A stretch of 64,000 nucleotides of DNA from Chrysomallon squamiferum. Its lineage: Eukaryota; Mollusca; Gastropoda; Neomphalida; Peltospiridae. The stretch lies in the NCBI GenBank assembly GCA_012295275.1, contig CM022674.1:10317292-10381291 (forward strand), read 5' to 3'. The translations under genes and the position numbers were made by a program. The notes under the pieces are model-generated. The model saw only the letters and a list, made by a program, of their open reading frames with translations. It did not search any database and had not been told where the DNA came from. Within the stretch, counting starts at the first letter, position 1. Each line of letters starts with the position of its first letter. Below, one piece after another: positions 1-25,000 of the stretch.

Positions 1-2573
1 TTTTTTTCTCTCTCTTTTGTTTGGTACGATGAGATTATGCCTTTCGTTTCTTTTTCCTCTCTCCTTTGATTCTTTTTTCTTTTCAATTTAATTCTGTACT
101 TTTCTCAAGTCGATATTTGTCAAAACGCTTTTTCTGCATCCCCTTAGGCAGTGTGAGTATCAGTTCCCGCTTAGTATTAGTTTCAACCAATCAAATATGA
201 GTACGTCGAATTCAAATTTCCTGTCTTTATTATTTTACTGGTCTTATTTAAACCATTCAGCCAATCGCCGTCGGCAATATTAACGTGGATAAAATTCTAT
301 GTTGATTAATCCAATATACCTTGCTAATTATAGATACGCACTTTTGGTTATTTATGATCAAGTTTGTAGTATTTATCAATACAAAAACATAAATCATATT
401 CCATTTTTTACTTTACTTAAACCACAAATTATTTTGTTTCACACACACTCACACACATACACACATATAAAGTGGATACCTTTATATTGCAATGGAAGCC
501 ATCAATAATGTTATATGTTTTTAAATGAGAACCAGTTTGCTCCAATGCATCGGGTAACTGGACCACTGTCGTATTAATGGATATTGTGCCTTTAATATCT
601 TGCAATTTAAAATAAATTTAGCACGTTATTTTTTTTGTACAAAACATAATACAAGTAGATGACCTTACACGCGAAACATAGAGCGAAACATAGTCTGTGT
701 CCGTCTGTGTGTGTGTGCGTGCGTGTGCGGCCAGATAAAAGATGTAAAATGTAATTATAATTATATTATTATTGATATCTCTCCTGTCCTCAGTCGGAGT
801 ATGTTATACCGGAAATTAATGTTTTCAGTTTTAAAGATGAGTGCTCAGTTTAAGTTCTGAAGTAAACTCATCCGTTCTAGTCTGGCTGCATGTTTAGAAG
901 CAGACGACAGGTCCTCCACAGTGAACTGTAAATCTGAATATTTTATTATTTTTATACTTATTTACTACTTAACACTAATACTAATTATATTAGTTCTACT
1001 ACTACCATTACTACGTCATCAACACTCTACTAACGCTTATACTGATACTATTATATTATTATTACTATTAGTTTATTAATATAATTACTATTATTAATTT
1101 AGTCATTACAAAACTCTAATTACCAGCTACTGTGGTGCTGCGTTCACTGACTCATGATCCGTCGTAAAATCCACTCACACTCGAAAATACCCACTCCTCT
1201 CTCACAATATTGGTTTTTGAACTTCATGTTCAGAATCACAAACTTTGTGTAAAAATAAATGATGAAACATAGTAAATGAAGTTGTGAAAAAACCCAATAA
1301 AAATAATATTCGAAACAATTTGGTTCTCTTCACGCTGGTTCCCACAATTAGCTCAATGTGTTAGAATTCACGTAGTTTCGTGATGTGTATGGTAGGCTAT
1401 TTAGGTCATAATTTACCTGCATCGGTATATTCACAATATCATACTTATGATGTAATATACACATACCGACTGAGAGAAAATGGCTGCCGACGACCACTTC
1501 CGATTAGCAGTTCAATGAAACAAAACTTGGAGCAGTAGGAGAGCACATAATACGGCTAGAGCAGCAGCTGGAATGGGAAATGGTACATTGTTAACTATTG
1601 AACCAGAAACCCATGGAGTCTCAAAATGGGAATTAATGAATTGTTGAGGGTTGTTAATTTAAGCATGCCTAACAAAACTAACTAAAAAAACATCATATTT
1701 AATATAAGCCATTGTGATTATATCCATCCATTATTTAGCAGTGAAAACAATGGCGTTCGTTTATCTGTATCTCAATGGAAATCGCTTTCCCTCACTCTTT
1801 GCAGTCAGTGCCCACAATGGTAGTACATAGACTACGGACATGCTTTGTCCTACATACGATATGGATTTACTTTACCGTGCATAGGCCATGGATATCGACA
1901 GTGTGTAAGTCCTTAAAATATCCTCTCGATGTTCATCGAAAAACATACACACTGGCCTGATAGGACGAATTTCTTTTCTAATCTGTGCTATTCTTAACTA
2001 GTATATTTATATTACACTTTATAATGAAAAATATTTTATAAAAATTTGTACGATTAGACTATATACTTGTATCAAAAATATTAAGTATATTAGAAGAAAA
2101 CTTCTCAATTATGACCCGAAAAGTCAACCGTACAGAGTAACCGTTTCCTTACCTTCGACCTCACAAATCAATAACGTCTTAGATTTTGATGCAAGGTTAA
2201 TACTGAATACACGTAGTGCCGCACTCGACTTTTATTTCAAACTGACGGCAGATCTGCCCTGACATATTGAAAATTTACTGTTAAAAACTATGACGGATTT
2301 ATTCAAATAATTCAAGGTACACTTTATATATATATAACTGGGGAATTTTTGGTAGTAATTTCCTTTTTATGTATTTATTTATTTATTTATTTATTTATTT
2401 ATTAACTTTTAGCAAGCTTTTATGTTTAATTATGTAATTATTATTTCAGACTATATAATTTGTTTGATTTTTTTTTTTATCACATTTCTTTTTTCTTTTT
2501 TTTTATAAAGTGATGTTAAAATTATGTTTGTTTAAATAACATGTTTAATGCTGTAGACATTTTTTATTTACAG
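1..2573. other. Left flank, no gene seen
   Basis: AT-rich sequence with scattered triplet runs (TTATTA, ACTACT) and a (TTTA)n tract at 2370-2403. Short open frames at 299-508 and 1775-1960 have no recognisable protein or splice context. Confidence 0.6.
1478..1515 (+). promoter_or_regulatory. Weak promoter-like motif pair upstream of the TIR-TMEM268 gene
   Basis: AAAATGGCTGCC (YY1-like) is followed within 15 bp by ACTTCCG (ETS-like), in sequence that is less AT-rich than its surroundings. It lies 1.1 kb upstream of the first coding exon. A noncoding first exon near here would splice to the acceptor at 2574 or 2600. This rests on motif reading only. Confidence 0.25.
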
Positions 2574-2619
2574 GTTCAGAACTAGTCTGTTTTGTTTCAG
2601 CATGTAGAGCTACAAGAAA

Positions 2620-13160
<10,541 letters not shown>

Positions 13161-13287
13161 ACGTATGTATTGCCATGTGGATTTGTATAAGTGTATATAA
13201 GCATATACATACACATACATACATACATATACATACATTAATGGGTATGTGTGACAGAGCGACAAATTGAGATGTGAAATATTTTGA

Positions 13288-13291
<4 letters not shown>

Positions 13292-13353
<62 letters not shown>
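13292..13353. repeat. (GA)n microsatellite in the presumed 3' UTR
   Basis: It begins 132 bp after the stop of the TIR-TMEM268 gene, so it is probably transcribed as part of the 3' UTR. An ATTAAA poly(A)-like hexamer follows near 13412. Confidence 0.93.
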
Positions 13354-13356
<3 letters not shown>

Positions 13357-15231
13357 TGCATGTGTAACTGGTTCATGATCGAATATAATGTTCCGACCTT
13401 TTAAAATTGTTATTAAATAATCTTTCATTTACAATTTTAAAACTGTCAAATGTTATTTGAATTAATTATTGTAGCAATGTTTCTTTTCGTTCCTTCTTTT
13501 TTTCGCATTCTTATCCCTTTTATTAACATGACTACTGATAAAAAAAAAAAAAAAATTAGCGTCATATCATACAGTAAAAACTGAACTTCGGCATTATAAT
13601 TAAACAAGAATAACGGAACAAATTCTTTTCAAAAAGAAATCTTTCACTTTATTAATAACACTGAAATACAGTAATACATATTTACAATTCTGACGAAGTT
13701 TTCCTTTTTACTGCAGTGAAAATGTGGAAATTATTGGTGATCAAACTCATTATAATCTGAAACAATATTAACACGTACATATATTTTTAGCTAACATGGA
13801 ATTACACCTCAATTATTATAAATAGAATTAGTCTCGATATAATAATAGTGCGCGGCAACCGTACATTTAGTCACATAGTTCTAGATAAGCATCGAAAACA
13901 GATGGTCTGTGTGGTAGTGATTGTCCGAGCATTCTAATGTCCTTTTCAGAGAAATTGTTTATTTGATTACTTTCGAGAATGAAACGAGATAGCAAACACT
14001 TTTGACATTAACTGATTTGTGATGGCAACAAAATGGATGTTTGAATCTTGGAAGGGAGATCAATCTTGTCCACCATAGTAATATTTTTAAAACCAGAACT
14101 TTCTAATGCTGTATCTGTTATTTCATTTATTTGTGAGTTTATTGTTACTTGGCACTTTTCTTTGTGAGGTCAGATTTACAGTTTGCACGGTACCGCAGCA
14201 AATAACTAATTCATCAGGCCGTATATTATCGTAGCCTTCTTAGGTTTACAATATCGTAAAACTTATCGTAACTGTTTATATTTATATATTATAAAGTTAT
14301 TAAATATCAGTTGTAATAAAAGTAATAAATACTGGGACCCACTAATGGCCGAAAAAGCCGACAAATCGTTAAAAATGACCGACAAATCGTTAAAAATGAC
14401 CGACAAGTAATGCTGATTAACATCTGTTTCAATGTTTTTATTATTATTAATCTTTTGGGGGTGTTTGTTGTTTTGTTTTGTTTCTGTTTTTGTATTATTA
14501 TTATGACTAAATTATAAAACTGCTCATAAATTTAATAACATATTTAAAAAAATATATATATATTTTTCCCCCTACTTACATATTTAGCTTTCTTTATTAT
14601 ATTGGCAAATGTCTGTACTGGAGTTATATCCCTTAACTTTTGAATAAATAAATAAATAAATAAATAAATACTAAGTAAAAAAAAAAAAAAAAAAAAATAA
14701 TAATAAAAATAATTATGTAAGTAAATACATAAATAAAGAAATCAGAAAGATGGAAATGGAAAAAAAAAAATCTAAAAAAAAATAAAAAATCAATCTAACC
14801 TCCAAAATCGAGTTTCTTGATGAACAACATCAGTTGATCAAATATATCACAATTTGTTAAACACATTAACTTATAACAACAGCAAAACTAATAACCATAC
14901 TGGTAATCATCTAAAATATTTCCTACATTCTAAATAGTACAGTTTAAAAAAAAATAATAAAGAAAGAAAGAAATAAGGAATAAAATAAATTACATAAATG
15001 ATTATAATTTGCCATTATTTTTCCTTCATAAAAATTAAAATTGCTATGACAAACAAAAGGCACACTTGCAGTTTGTTTATTGATGTTTAACAAAGACCAT
15101 TCAAAGCAGTATACATTATCTATCACAGATTTAAATAAATAAACACACAACATCAAACACTTATAAAAAACACAACAAAAACCCAATAACTCTTGTAATA
15201 ATTAAAATAAGAAATAATAATAAATAAATAA

Positions 15232-15232
<1 letters not shown>

Positions 15233-15273
<41 letters not shown>
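15233..15273. repeat. (AAT)n microsatellite
   Basis: Trinucleotide tract in the tail-to-tail spacer. Confidence 0.93.
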
Positions 15274-15275
<2 letters not shown>

Positions 15276-16929
15276 AAATAAGAAAATAAATTAAATTAAA
15301 AACAAAAAAACAAATCAACAACAGAAAAATAAATTTTAAATATAATAATGCCCAGTCTGTAGTGGTTTGAAAAAAATGCCCACAAATTTTTATATATTCC
15401 TTAATTGTGTTAATAATTTTCATTTTTTTTGGTTTGAAGTTTAGTATCAAACATTAACAACTTCACTCATTTTGTAAATAAATTACTTCTTATATAATAA
15501 TGAGATTCAGAAAATTAAGGACACATTTGAGGAATTTAAAGGGGTGTAATAAAGTTTTTATTTATTTATTTCAATTGTTTGATGCCACAAAAAAGAGTAA
15601 AATGACGATCATCATGCACTTAAAAATTGTCTGTTAGAAAATATAGCAAACATTCTCATATCAGAGAATCTTTTAGAGGGATGTTACAGTGTTACAAAGG
15701 ATTTTTTAATATATTTATTTATGTTTTAATTGTAACTGAATGAAATTAATAAGGACAGTTCTACACATTTCTAGTTATTTCAGTTTTATAAACAGTTCTG
15801 AGAAAGCATTTCCTAATTCTCTATTTAGGTGAGTGTAGATACTGGATAATGGATAATGGTTATTTGATAATTATTATTATTTTACAATTATTTATTCATT
15901 TCATTTATTTATTTTTATTTTTTTTTTTTATTAGTATTATTAGTATTTTTTTTGTTGTTGTAGTTTAGAAACTTTTCTGAATAATAATTGAGAAAAAAAA
16001 AATTCTCTCTGGTATAAAATAAAGTGAGACACCAGTAAACTAGTTTAAATACATTTTCAGTTATTAAAATTAAAATTATGTAAATAATAATAAAATGTAT
16101 TTCATGTTGTGATTTGGGGATGCACATGTTTTCTAAAATGATACTATGTTTCAAGTTGATGAATAAGTAGCAATGATGGAAAAAAGCACAATGAAAATAA
16201 ATAACATGTAAAACTAAATAAATAAATAAAGAAAGAAAGTATATAAATAAATTGAAATTACTGCATTTATAGATCTGATGTTTAAAAATATTTGTAAAAT
16301 GCTTTGTTATGTTTTTATTCTTGATTTTTGATTATTTTATTATTAGTACTTAAATGTTTCAGACAGTTCAACTACAGATAGAGCTGAACGGTTTGAGTAT
16401 TTTTATACATTATTCAACTAACTGATGATTGTAACAATACTTAATAACATTCATCTAACTCTGCTTTAAAGCTAACTACCAATTTCATTGATTCTTGATT
16501 TTTGCCTAAAATAGGGTTTAAAATGGTAAAATACAATCAAGGTAACTGAAAGTATATATAAATAAATATCTCGGGTATCAAAACCAAAACATTTTAAAAA
16601 CATAATTCTATATGACATTGTAATAAATACCTCAAAAATTTCTATTAACACAGTTAATTTGTTATTATTTCTATCTGCTAAAATTACTCAAGAAATCTTC
16701 AGGTACATTTTCATATTTCTTTGAAGCACTGCTGATTGTAAGGTAAAATACACAAAATTATGTAATTATTTGAAAGTTGTTGCTGAATCTAGCAAAGCAT
16801 AAATAAATTTAAAAATAAAAATCAAATCAATACATACTTTTAACTGTTTGAAGCTGTATTAGCAGTGAGAAATAAAATACATGTAGACAAACACAGTAGT
16901 AGGATGTATTCATATATATATATATATCA

Positions 16930-17230
16930 GAATAGTTACTTTTCTTTACATACAAGCACTACACAGTTACACGTGAATCCATACCAGAGTTATGGTCCTT
17001 TACACACTAACAGTACAGTTATATATGGATCAGTAACAGAGTTATGGTCCTTTATATACCGACACTACACAATTATACATGGATGCAGAATAGTTAGTCT
17101 TTTCTGTATCAACAATGGTCAGTCATTCATAGATATAGGATTGTAATAGTCCTTTACATACACATACAACATTATATTTACTGAGAATAGATTTATGGCC
17201 CATTTACACCAGTAATAGACGGTTAGTTAC
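16930..17230. repeat. Degenerate ~60-bp tandem repeat
   Basis: Phrases of the type GAGTTATGGTCCTTTA, CACTAnCAGTACAGTTA and ATGGATnC recur in the same order about four times with drift. There is no reading frame conserved across the units. Confidence 0.6.
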
Positions 17231-17844
17231 ACATGGATACAAAACAACAGTTCTACAAACAAAATCACACTGACAGAAAATAATGTTTTAGTTCAAAATA
17301 TATGGTGAATATATAAAAACGTTTTTATTCTGCATATTAATTTTACTGACTGGCTCCTGTAAATGGTACTGTAATTGTTATAAACAGAATATAAATTTTG
17401 TAATTATCTAAACTTTTATTATTACACACCCAGAAAGAGGTGCCACTGCAGAGTACTGTTAATGGCAATGATTTAAAGGTATTAGAACTTGTTAGATATT
17501 GTAATAATTAAAGAAAAACAAAAAGACAATAACTGAATAATATTTATATAATTAAAATTACAATATAACTAAAAGGAAAAAAATATGAACATTATTTTTA
17601 AGCTAATAATGAATTATTTAAGTTTATTTCTGAAATATTTTCATTCATAAATCTGAGTTGTTCAGGTGTTGGTAAAATGAAATAAAATAGTAATATGGAA
17701 GAGTTTAACAAGTGGCAACACCTTGAAGCATAAAAATAATTACAATTTTAGTTATATAATTATTTTATTTATTGTTTTTTGATGATGTTCTTAAATAAGC
17801 AACCTGTGAACAAATTATTATTTAATAGTTACTGTTAACAGAAA

Positions 17845-18030
17845 TAGGGGTAAACAAAATTTTTCTTAATTACTATTTTATATTATTAAGTTGCTGTTGT
17901 ATATAATTATTTTATTTATTGTTTTTTGTTGTTTGTTTGTATGTTTTTTAGAATAAACAAAATTATTTTATATTATTAAGTTGCTGTTGTTTTTGTTTGT
18001 TGTTTGTTTGTATGTTTTTTAGATTAATAA
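17845..18030. repeat. Direct duplication of ~95 bp
   Basis: Two adjacent copies share TATTATTAAGTTGCTGTTGT and GTTTGTTTGTATGTTTTTTA in the same order, separated by about 80-95 bp. A local tandem duplication in noncoding AT-rich sequence. Confidence 0.7.
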
Positions 18031-19392
18031 ATTAGTTTAAATTTAATTTTTTTTTTTTTTAAATCTCTCAAGCACAGTTATCAAAAAGAAACACAATGAG
18101 TAAAACAGCACATTAAACAGAAACATAACAAAACATTAAGATACACTTATATATGTCCTGAGATTCTTTATTAATTTATTATTATTACTATGATAGTGTG
18201 TGTGTGTAGGTGTGTGTATGTGTGTTGTGTGTGTGTGTGTTTTAAAAAAGTTTTCTTTATGAATGAGGTTGAAAAATGATTATACAAGAACAATATTTAG
18301 TTTTACATTACATTAAAAAAAAAAAATTCATTTCTGAGCAGAAAATATTTAACCAAACTTATTTTAGAATGCAATGTGCCAAAAACAGTAAACATATTTA
18401 TTTTAAATTCCAGTGAGCAAATTTTCAGATTAAAAACAAAATGTCTGACAAAAAAAAAAATTAAAAATCATCAATACTTTAAATAAGTAAAACATTTAAC
18501 AGTTTCTGTTTCAGAGTACATGATTGAAAAATAAAATTATTTTAAGCAGGCTGCTTCAAAAGGTGATTAAAAACAAGCAAATTAACTAACTCTTGTTAAA
18601 AAATATATATGAATGCAAAAATCTCCATGTTTACATTTAACTAAAACAGCTGAATTAATTAAAAACCACATATGAACACTATAGCATTATATATATAAAT
18701 TACTTTCAATAAACTACACGAAATAGTGTAGTTTTCACACTTGAATGCTTGTCAAAAAAGGGTTAACTAATTCAGTTTATCTTTGATGGTTTAAATTCTG
18801 AAAATCTTAATGCAGTAACAGAATGTGTTTAAACAGATTCTGTGGAGATATGTTTAGGTAAACTCAGTTACTTATGGTAAGCAGATTGTTATTAGGTCCA
18901 CTGAAAGGAAACAGTTTGATGAACAAATTCTTAATAATTCAGAATCACTCAAAAATTTATAAAATGAAGATGTTTCAACTAACTAAAATTCATTCAGCAA
19001 AAAAACAACTATTTAAATTAAGCTAAAATATCAAATGCTGCTTTCAAATCACATGATATATTAATTCACCAAAAGATAAGAAAGCTGTAGCAATGTTGAT
19101 AGTGAAACTAGTTAAGCACAAAATAGCATCAGTAATACAAAATGTCAAGCACACATTAAAAACAAAATTTAGTCAATAAATAATTTGTGCAACTGACATG
19201 AAATCAGTTCTTATTCCAAAATCATTTTTACTAATCACTATCATTCTATTCCACCATTGCCAAAAAACAACAACAAAAAAAAACATATGCTTCAGCTACA
19301 ATTCAAACACATTTTTTTTTTACCATCAAAAACCTTACATCCTTTCTTCAGTTACCACAGCCACTGCTACCATGGAAACTGCCCACATTCTG

Positions 19393-20009
19393 TTACCGGT
19401 GAAAAAGCGGTTCACCTCCAGGTCCTGGTATTTCAAAGTTGGCATGCGACACTCCATACAGCACTAACATGATTAAACCTACAATGACAGTTGTTATAGC
19501 CAGGGCCACACCCGACGCCCTCCACGAGCTCACAAATCTTGGAGGGCCGATGGCGCTAAGAAGAGCTGTGCACAGTGTCAGTGTAAACACAATGGACACC
19601 GAAGTGTTGATGAGAACGATGTCACCAAACTTGGAAAATGGCTGGATGGTGGTTTGTGTGAGAGGGACTGCAGCGATTATTGTAGTTATAGCACTGCTGA
19701 CTATTGCAACACCGATGTGATGTATCGCTAGTGACGTTCGCCGTTGTCGTAGTTTGGAGTTCGACTGGAACATAAACAGGATGTTAATCATTTATAATAA
19801 TTTTTTTTTTTTTTAAGTCAGCAGTATGAAAAAAAACCCCACAGTATTAAAAATAACATTGTTTTAAAATGAAAATATTTATAATTCAAACTGAATAAAC
19901 AATCAATAGATTACATTCTTTTTAAGATTTATTTGTAAATAAAAAAATAATGAAATGTAAAATATGGATAAGATGTTGACTTTTATTGAAAAGCAACCAT
20001 ATGCAACAT

Positions 20010-20064
<55 letters not shown>

Positions 20065-21965
20065 GTTGAAACAAATATTCATAGTGTTTTTCAATCTGAC
20101 ATTTGAGTGTGTGAGTTTGTTTTACACATGACTGAAATATATGACATACATATACATACTGGAAGGTGAACAGAGGTGTTTGAATAAATCTGTGTTCAAA
20201 TATTACATTATAGTCTTTGAATTTCACTTACAATGTTGTGATCTTTTGTTCCAACCCAACACACAGACAGACACACAGATACAAACTAAAAACACACCTC
20301 ATCTGCTGAAGCTGGGTGCTGTCGGCCTGCGAGAAGATAACCCTCAACAAGGTGAACACAGTAGTCAACAGATGACCCAACAAGTATAGATAAAGACACC
20401 GCCTCCACTGCGCCCATCTCCCACCCTGCCAGGTAAAATATTGCCACAACCACACAGATCATCACTGCAAGAAAAATGTCAAAATTTGTTTTAAAACAAA
20501 ATTAATTAATTAATGAAAATAATACGTTCTGCTCACAATGTCTTAATTTTCTTCTTCATGAAGATTAGAATAACATCTGATGTTTATACTGACTGTTTGC
20601 TCATTTTAGTTAATGCTGCTTATTTTTTTTTATATAATAGATCACATCTTTTATCAGAAAATATTCTATAAGTTGAAAAAAACCCCAAAAAAACCTTATC
20701 TTTGTACTGGCAAAGTGTTTAGTTTTCAGTTTTCAGAATGAAAGAAGAAATAAATTAACTTACCAATAATTGTTGTAACGATGATGCAAAGAAGTAAAAT
20801 GTTGCCAGTGAATATGGCGATGGCAATGATGCAGATGATTAGTGATAAAACTAGCCCGTAGATGGCACTACTCACAGCAACCACTTCCATTAATACCTTA
20901 TAAAATAGATAAAAAGTAAATACAATTTAAAAAAAAAATTTAAATATATAATTTTATATAGACATAACTGAAAAACAAAATTGTAATGTAATTAATGTAA
21001 TACATTTTAAGGTTAAAAAAATTCTTGAAATAAATTTTAAAAATAAATTAAATTTGACCAATCACAAATCAAGAATAAAATCAGCCAATCACAAACCTTC
21101 TTCCAAAACTTGGAGGCTTGGAACATTGACTGCAGTGGTGAATCACCTTCAAGTTTTTCTTCTTTTATATACTGTAGAAATTTTTCCCATTTTTGGTACT
21201 GATTGTAAGCAGTGAAGTATGACTGACCTTTCATAGTGGTCTAAAGTAATAATGATAATAATAATAGTAATAATAACAACAACAACAACAACAATAACAA
21301 TAATAATAAATGTAATAATAATAGTGATAATAATAACATTAAAACACTAATAGAATTAATAATAATAACAAAATAACAACAATAATAATAACAATAACAA
21401 TAATACAAAATAACAACAATAATAATAACAATATAACAATGATATGAAACAACATTATCCTTTACACTAATCAATAATATTAAAAATATAGGTGAAATTA
21501 TTATAAATCAATTAATATAAAATAAAATATGTTTTGTTTAATATCTTAACTCTTGTTTAAATCTTTCAAATGGACAGGACACCACATGTCATATGGTTAT
21601 CCAGCAGTGACTGGAATGGGAAATTAAATGAGTAGGGCAGGTCGTATAGCTAACCATGTCTAATCCCTGTACATTACGTGCTAACAACAGTAGCCTAAGT
21701 AAAAAATAATCAACACAGTCTACTCACAGACTCAAAGGCAAAAGCCAGCCACAGAAGATGAGTGTCATTAAACCCACCCGCAGCATGTATGGGGTCTTTC
21801 TGGAGGTGGGTGTCCATGGGATGGGGTATGTCTCTGCATTCGTCAATATCAGCCATGATGATCTGTTCTATATTTACTCCTGGCACTGAAAAACATGAAT
21901 GAATTGTTAAAAATAGTCCAAAATATTCAAAATGTAATGTTTACTATCAAAGGAACTGTATGTGT

Positions 21966-22021
<56 letters not shown>

Positions 22022-25000
22022 TTGTATCTATAAGTATGTATGTAAGATTTATGTAGATATATGTGTATGTATATGTCTATAAATTCATTTTTAGTAATCT
22101 TTAAATTAAAATGCCATCAAATAAATTTCTTTTAAAATACAAAACAAATACACTGTAAAACTCTGTAAGTACTGATATAAAGTACTAAACAAACACAAAC
22201 TTTGTGGTACGCAGTGAGCTGTTCCATTTCTGACAAGTTCTGTGTTGTTAGCAATCAGCTTACAAACACGACACAAATCTCGAATCACATTTTTCTTCAT
22301 CGAGTTGTCTGAGAACCTTTTATCAAACACAACTTTGCCCTGTAACACACAGACAACATAAATTTAGTATGTGATATAATGAATTCTTGTTAATGTTATT
22401 ACTTGTTTCAAATAATTTACTTGCCATGTCTTACTGTGCATGTTTGTTGTGTGCATGCATGTGTATTAGTGTGTGATGTGTGCATATGTATGCAAGTGTA
22501 TGTGTGTGTGTGTGTGTTTGCACACAGAATAAACTAATTGACTCAACAAGATTTCTGAAATATCTTTAAAAATACTGAAGATACAGGTTAAATTCAGAAT
22601 CATTTCCAAGTCTGTTTTTTATGTTTTTTTAATTTATCGATACTTTCAAAAATATTTTTGTTAATCCTAGTTATTGATGACATGATAATAATGAGACAGA
22701 AAATGTTTGCCTTATATTCACTGATCACATGTCCAGCAGAGACTTCACTTCTGTCCAGAGTTTTGATGCCGAAGACAATGTAGACAATGGTGCCGGTCTG
22801 TAACAACGGCCTGTCTTTCAAGTTACTGCAGTCACGATTCTTACACGCATTGAAATTCTCTGCTACAGACTCCACTTTGTCTATCACTTTCTCATCATTG
22901 TCTGATTAATAATAATGATAATAATGATAATAAAGATAAAGATAATGATAATAACAAAGATATGATGATAACAATGATTCTAATGATGATGCTAATGATA
23001 ATAATAAAGATAATGATACTAATGATAATGATAATGATAATGTCAATGATAAAAGTAATGACAATGATGATGATGAAGATGATGATGATACAGCATTGAG
23101 AAATAATGTGTGAAGTGACAGTGGTTGTAGCAGCTGTAGTGGTAGTGGCAGAGTACTTGTAGAAATAACAGTAGTAGAACTAATAGATATTGTATTACTT
23201 TATAATCATTAAGATCATTGCAACCACTTTTGTTGTCTAATTATTTTTATATAAACAAAAAATCTCTACACATTTTATCTTGACAGAAATAATCTCAAAA
23301 TAGTAAATAATATAAAAATGTTCATACTGTAGTTATAGGACGAGGATGTTGTTGTTGATTGTTTAAAAAACTGATGAAATGTTGGAATGAGTTTTTCTGT
23401 TGTTTTCTCTTTCTTCGTCAACCTGTCTTTCTTGCTTGTTGTCGCAGCATGCTGAGTTGATGTTGAGGTCAGATCATGACCAAAATGGTTGGTTGAAAAC
23501 GTTGGTACGGTCACTGTTGATGCTGTTGGTTTTGTGCTGAGCCAGTGAGTTGGAGTTTTAGTGTGTGGATGTGACGAAGTAATAGTTGGAACCTTTCCTT
23601 CCTGTAACAAAACAAAATAACAACAACAAACAATTAAATAAAAAACATGCAGATATAGCTGAAACAAATTTTCAACAAACACACACACACTTATAGCCAG
23701 AAACAGATACCCCTCCCCACACACAGTCATCATCAGAACAGAACTGATGTTTCTCAAACCATCATGGTTAATTTATAAATTAAACTGTTAAACAGTCATC
23801 ACTAAATTAAACTAATTAATAATTCTTTACATGATTTCACATTTGACATTAATAAAACATTGTGTAATTAATTGTAAATGCTTTATATTTAATTAAACAT
23901 ATTTATATACAGATTTAAGAAATATTATTTTCACAAATAAACAAAAATACTATAGAGGTGAATATAATATTTAAATACAAACAGGTATTTTCAAATACAG
24001 ATTTAAGAACAACAATTTTTCATAAATAAATAAACATAAATGTCATATATGTTAAATGATAATAATATTTAATTACAAACACATATTATTTAATACAGAT
24101 TTAACAAGGACAGTTTTCACAAATAAATGGAAACACTACACATATTTTTACACAAACTTTATAGTAGGCAGAACACTTGTCACACTGCAGGGTGTCGATG
24201 ATGCTGAAGTTTGCTTTCAGGTCCAGCAGTTTCTGAAGGTTTGTGTTAGGATGGAACAGCTGTGGAGGTTTGGTTGCTGGGTGTAACTGAGTCATTAACC
24301 CTATAGCTGTCACAAACACGAGACCAAACATGCCTGAAAAACAGTTAAAAGTGAAAATATTATACAGTTATTAGATGAAGCAGATGTAGATATGAAAAAG
24401 AAAAGAAAGAGCAGGAAAAAATGATTGAGAGATGGAGAGATGAAGAGATACCGAGATGGACAGATGGTGAGACAAAGAGAAACAGCAAAAGCAAAAAGGA
24501 GATATACAATAAAAATATAAAAAAGTGTGCAAATTTTTAAATTCTTGTTATCAAGTGTTGAAAAAAATAAAAAATAAAAAGTTTATATAGATAACAACTA
24601 ATTATTTAAGAAATATTGAATCATTTGCATCTTACCTATAATAAACCATCTGGCTTTGATAACCCCAAGAGCGAGGTATTTTGTGAGACCTATCTGAAGA
24701 TAGGCTCCTATGTTGAAGCCATCAGAATGACTGAGGTAGGAGGAGGTGTCTGCTGTGTTTTCGTGATACGGATCTGGTACCAGCAGAGGTACATCATCAC
24801 TGTCATCATCAGCAATCGCTGCAAGAAATATTAGAAATCATAACTGAAATAATATCATATATAAATGCATGTAGGTACAGAAATATAGTTGTTCTATGTA
24901 CATTATACATCTATTCTCATAATTTGCAAATACCTTTAAAGTATACCAGTGGAGATATGAACACATAATCAAAAGTATATTCTACATTCTTCATGTTATG

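Larger units (their letters stand above)
13161..19392. other. Tail-to-tail intergenic spacer and 3' UTRs
   Basis: No exon with coding character is visible on either strand. The stretch holds the 3' UTRs of the two convergent genes, AT-rich sequence, poly(A) and (TAAA)n runs near 14.64-14.70 kb, a 22-bp tandem repeat at 14350-14406 containing GACCGACAAATCGTTAAAAA, an (AAT)n tract at 15233-15273, and the two duplications listed separately. Confidence 0.7.
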
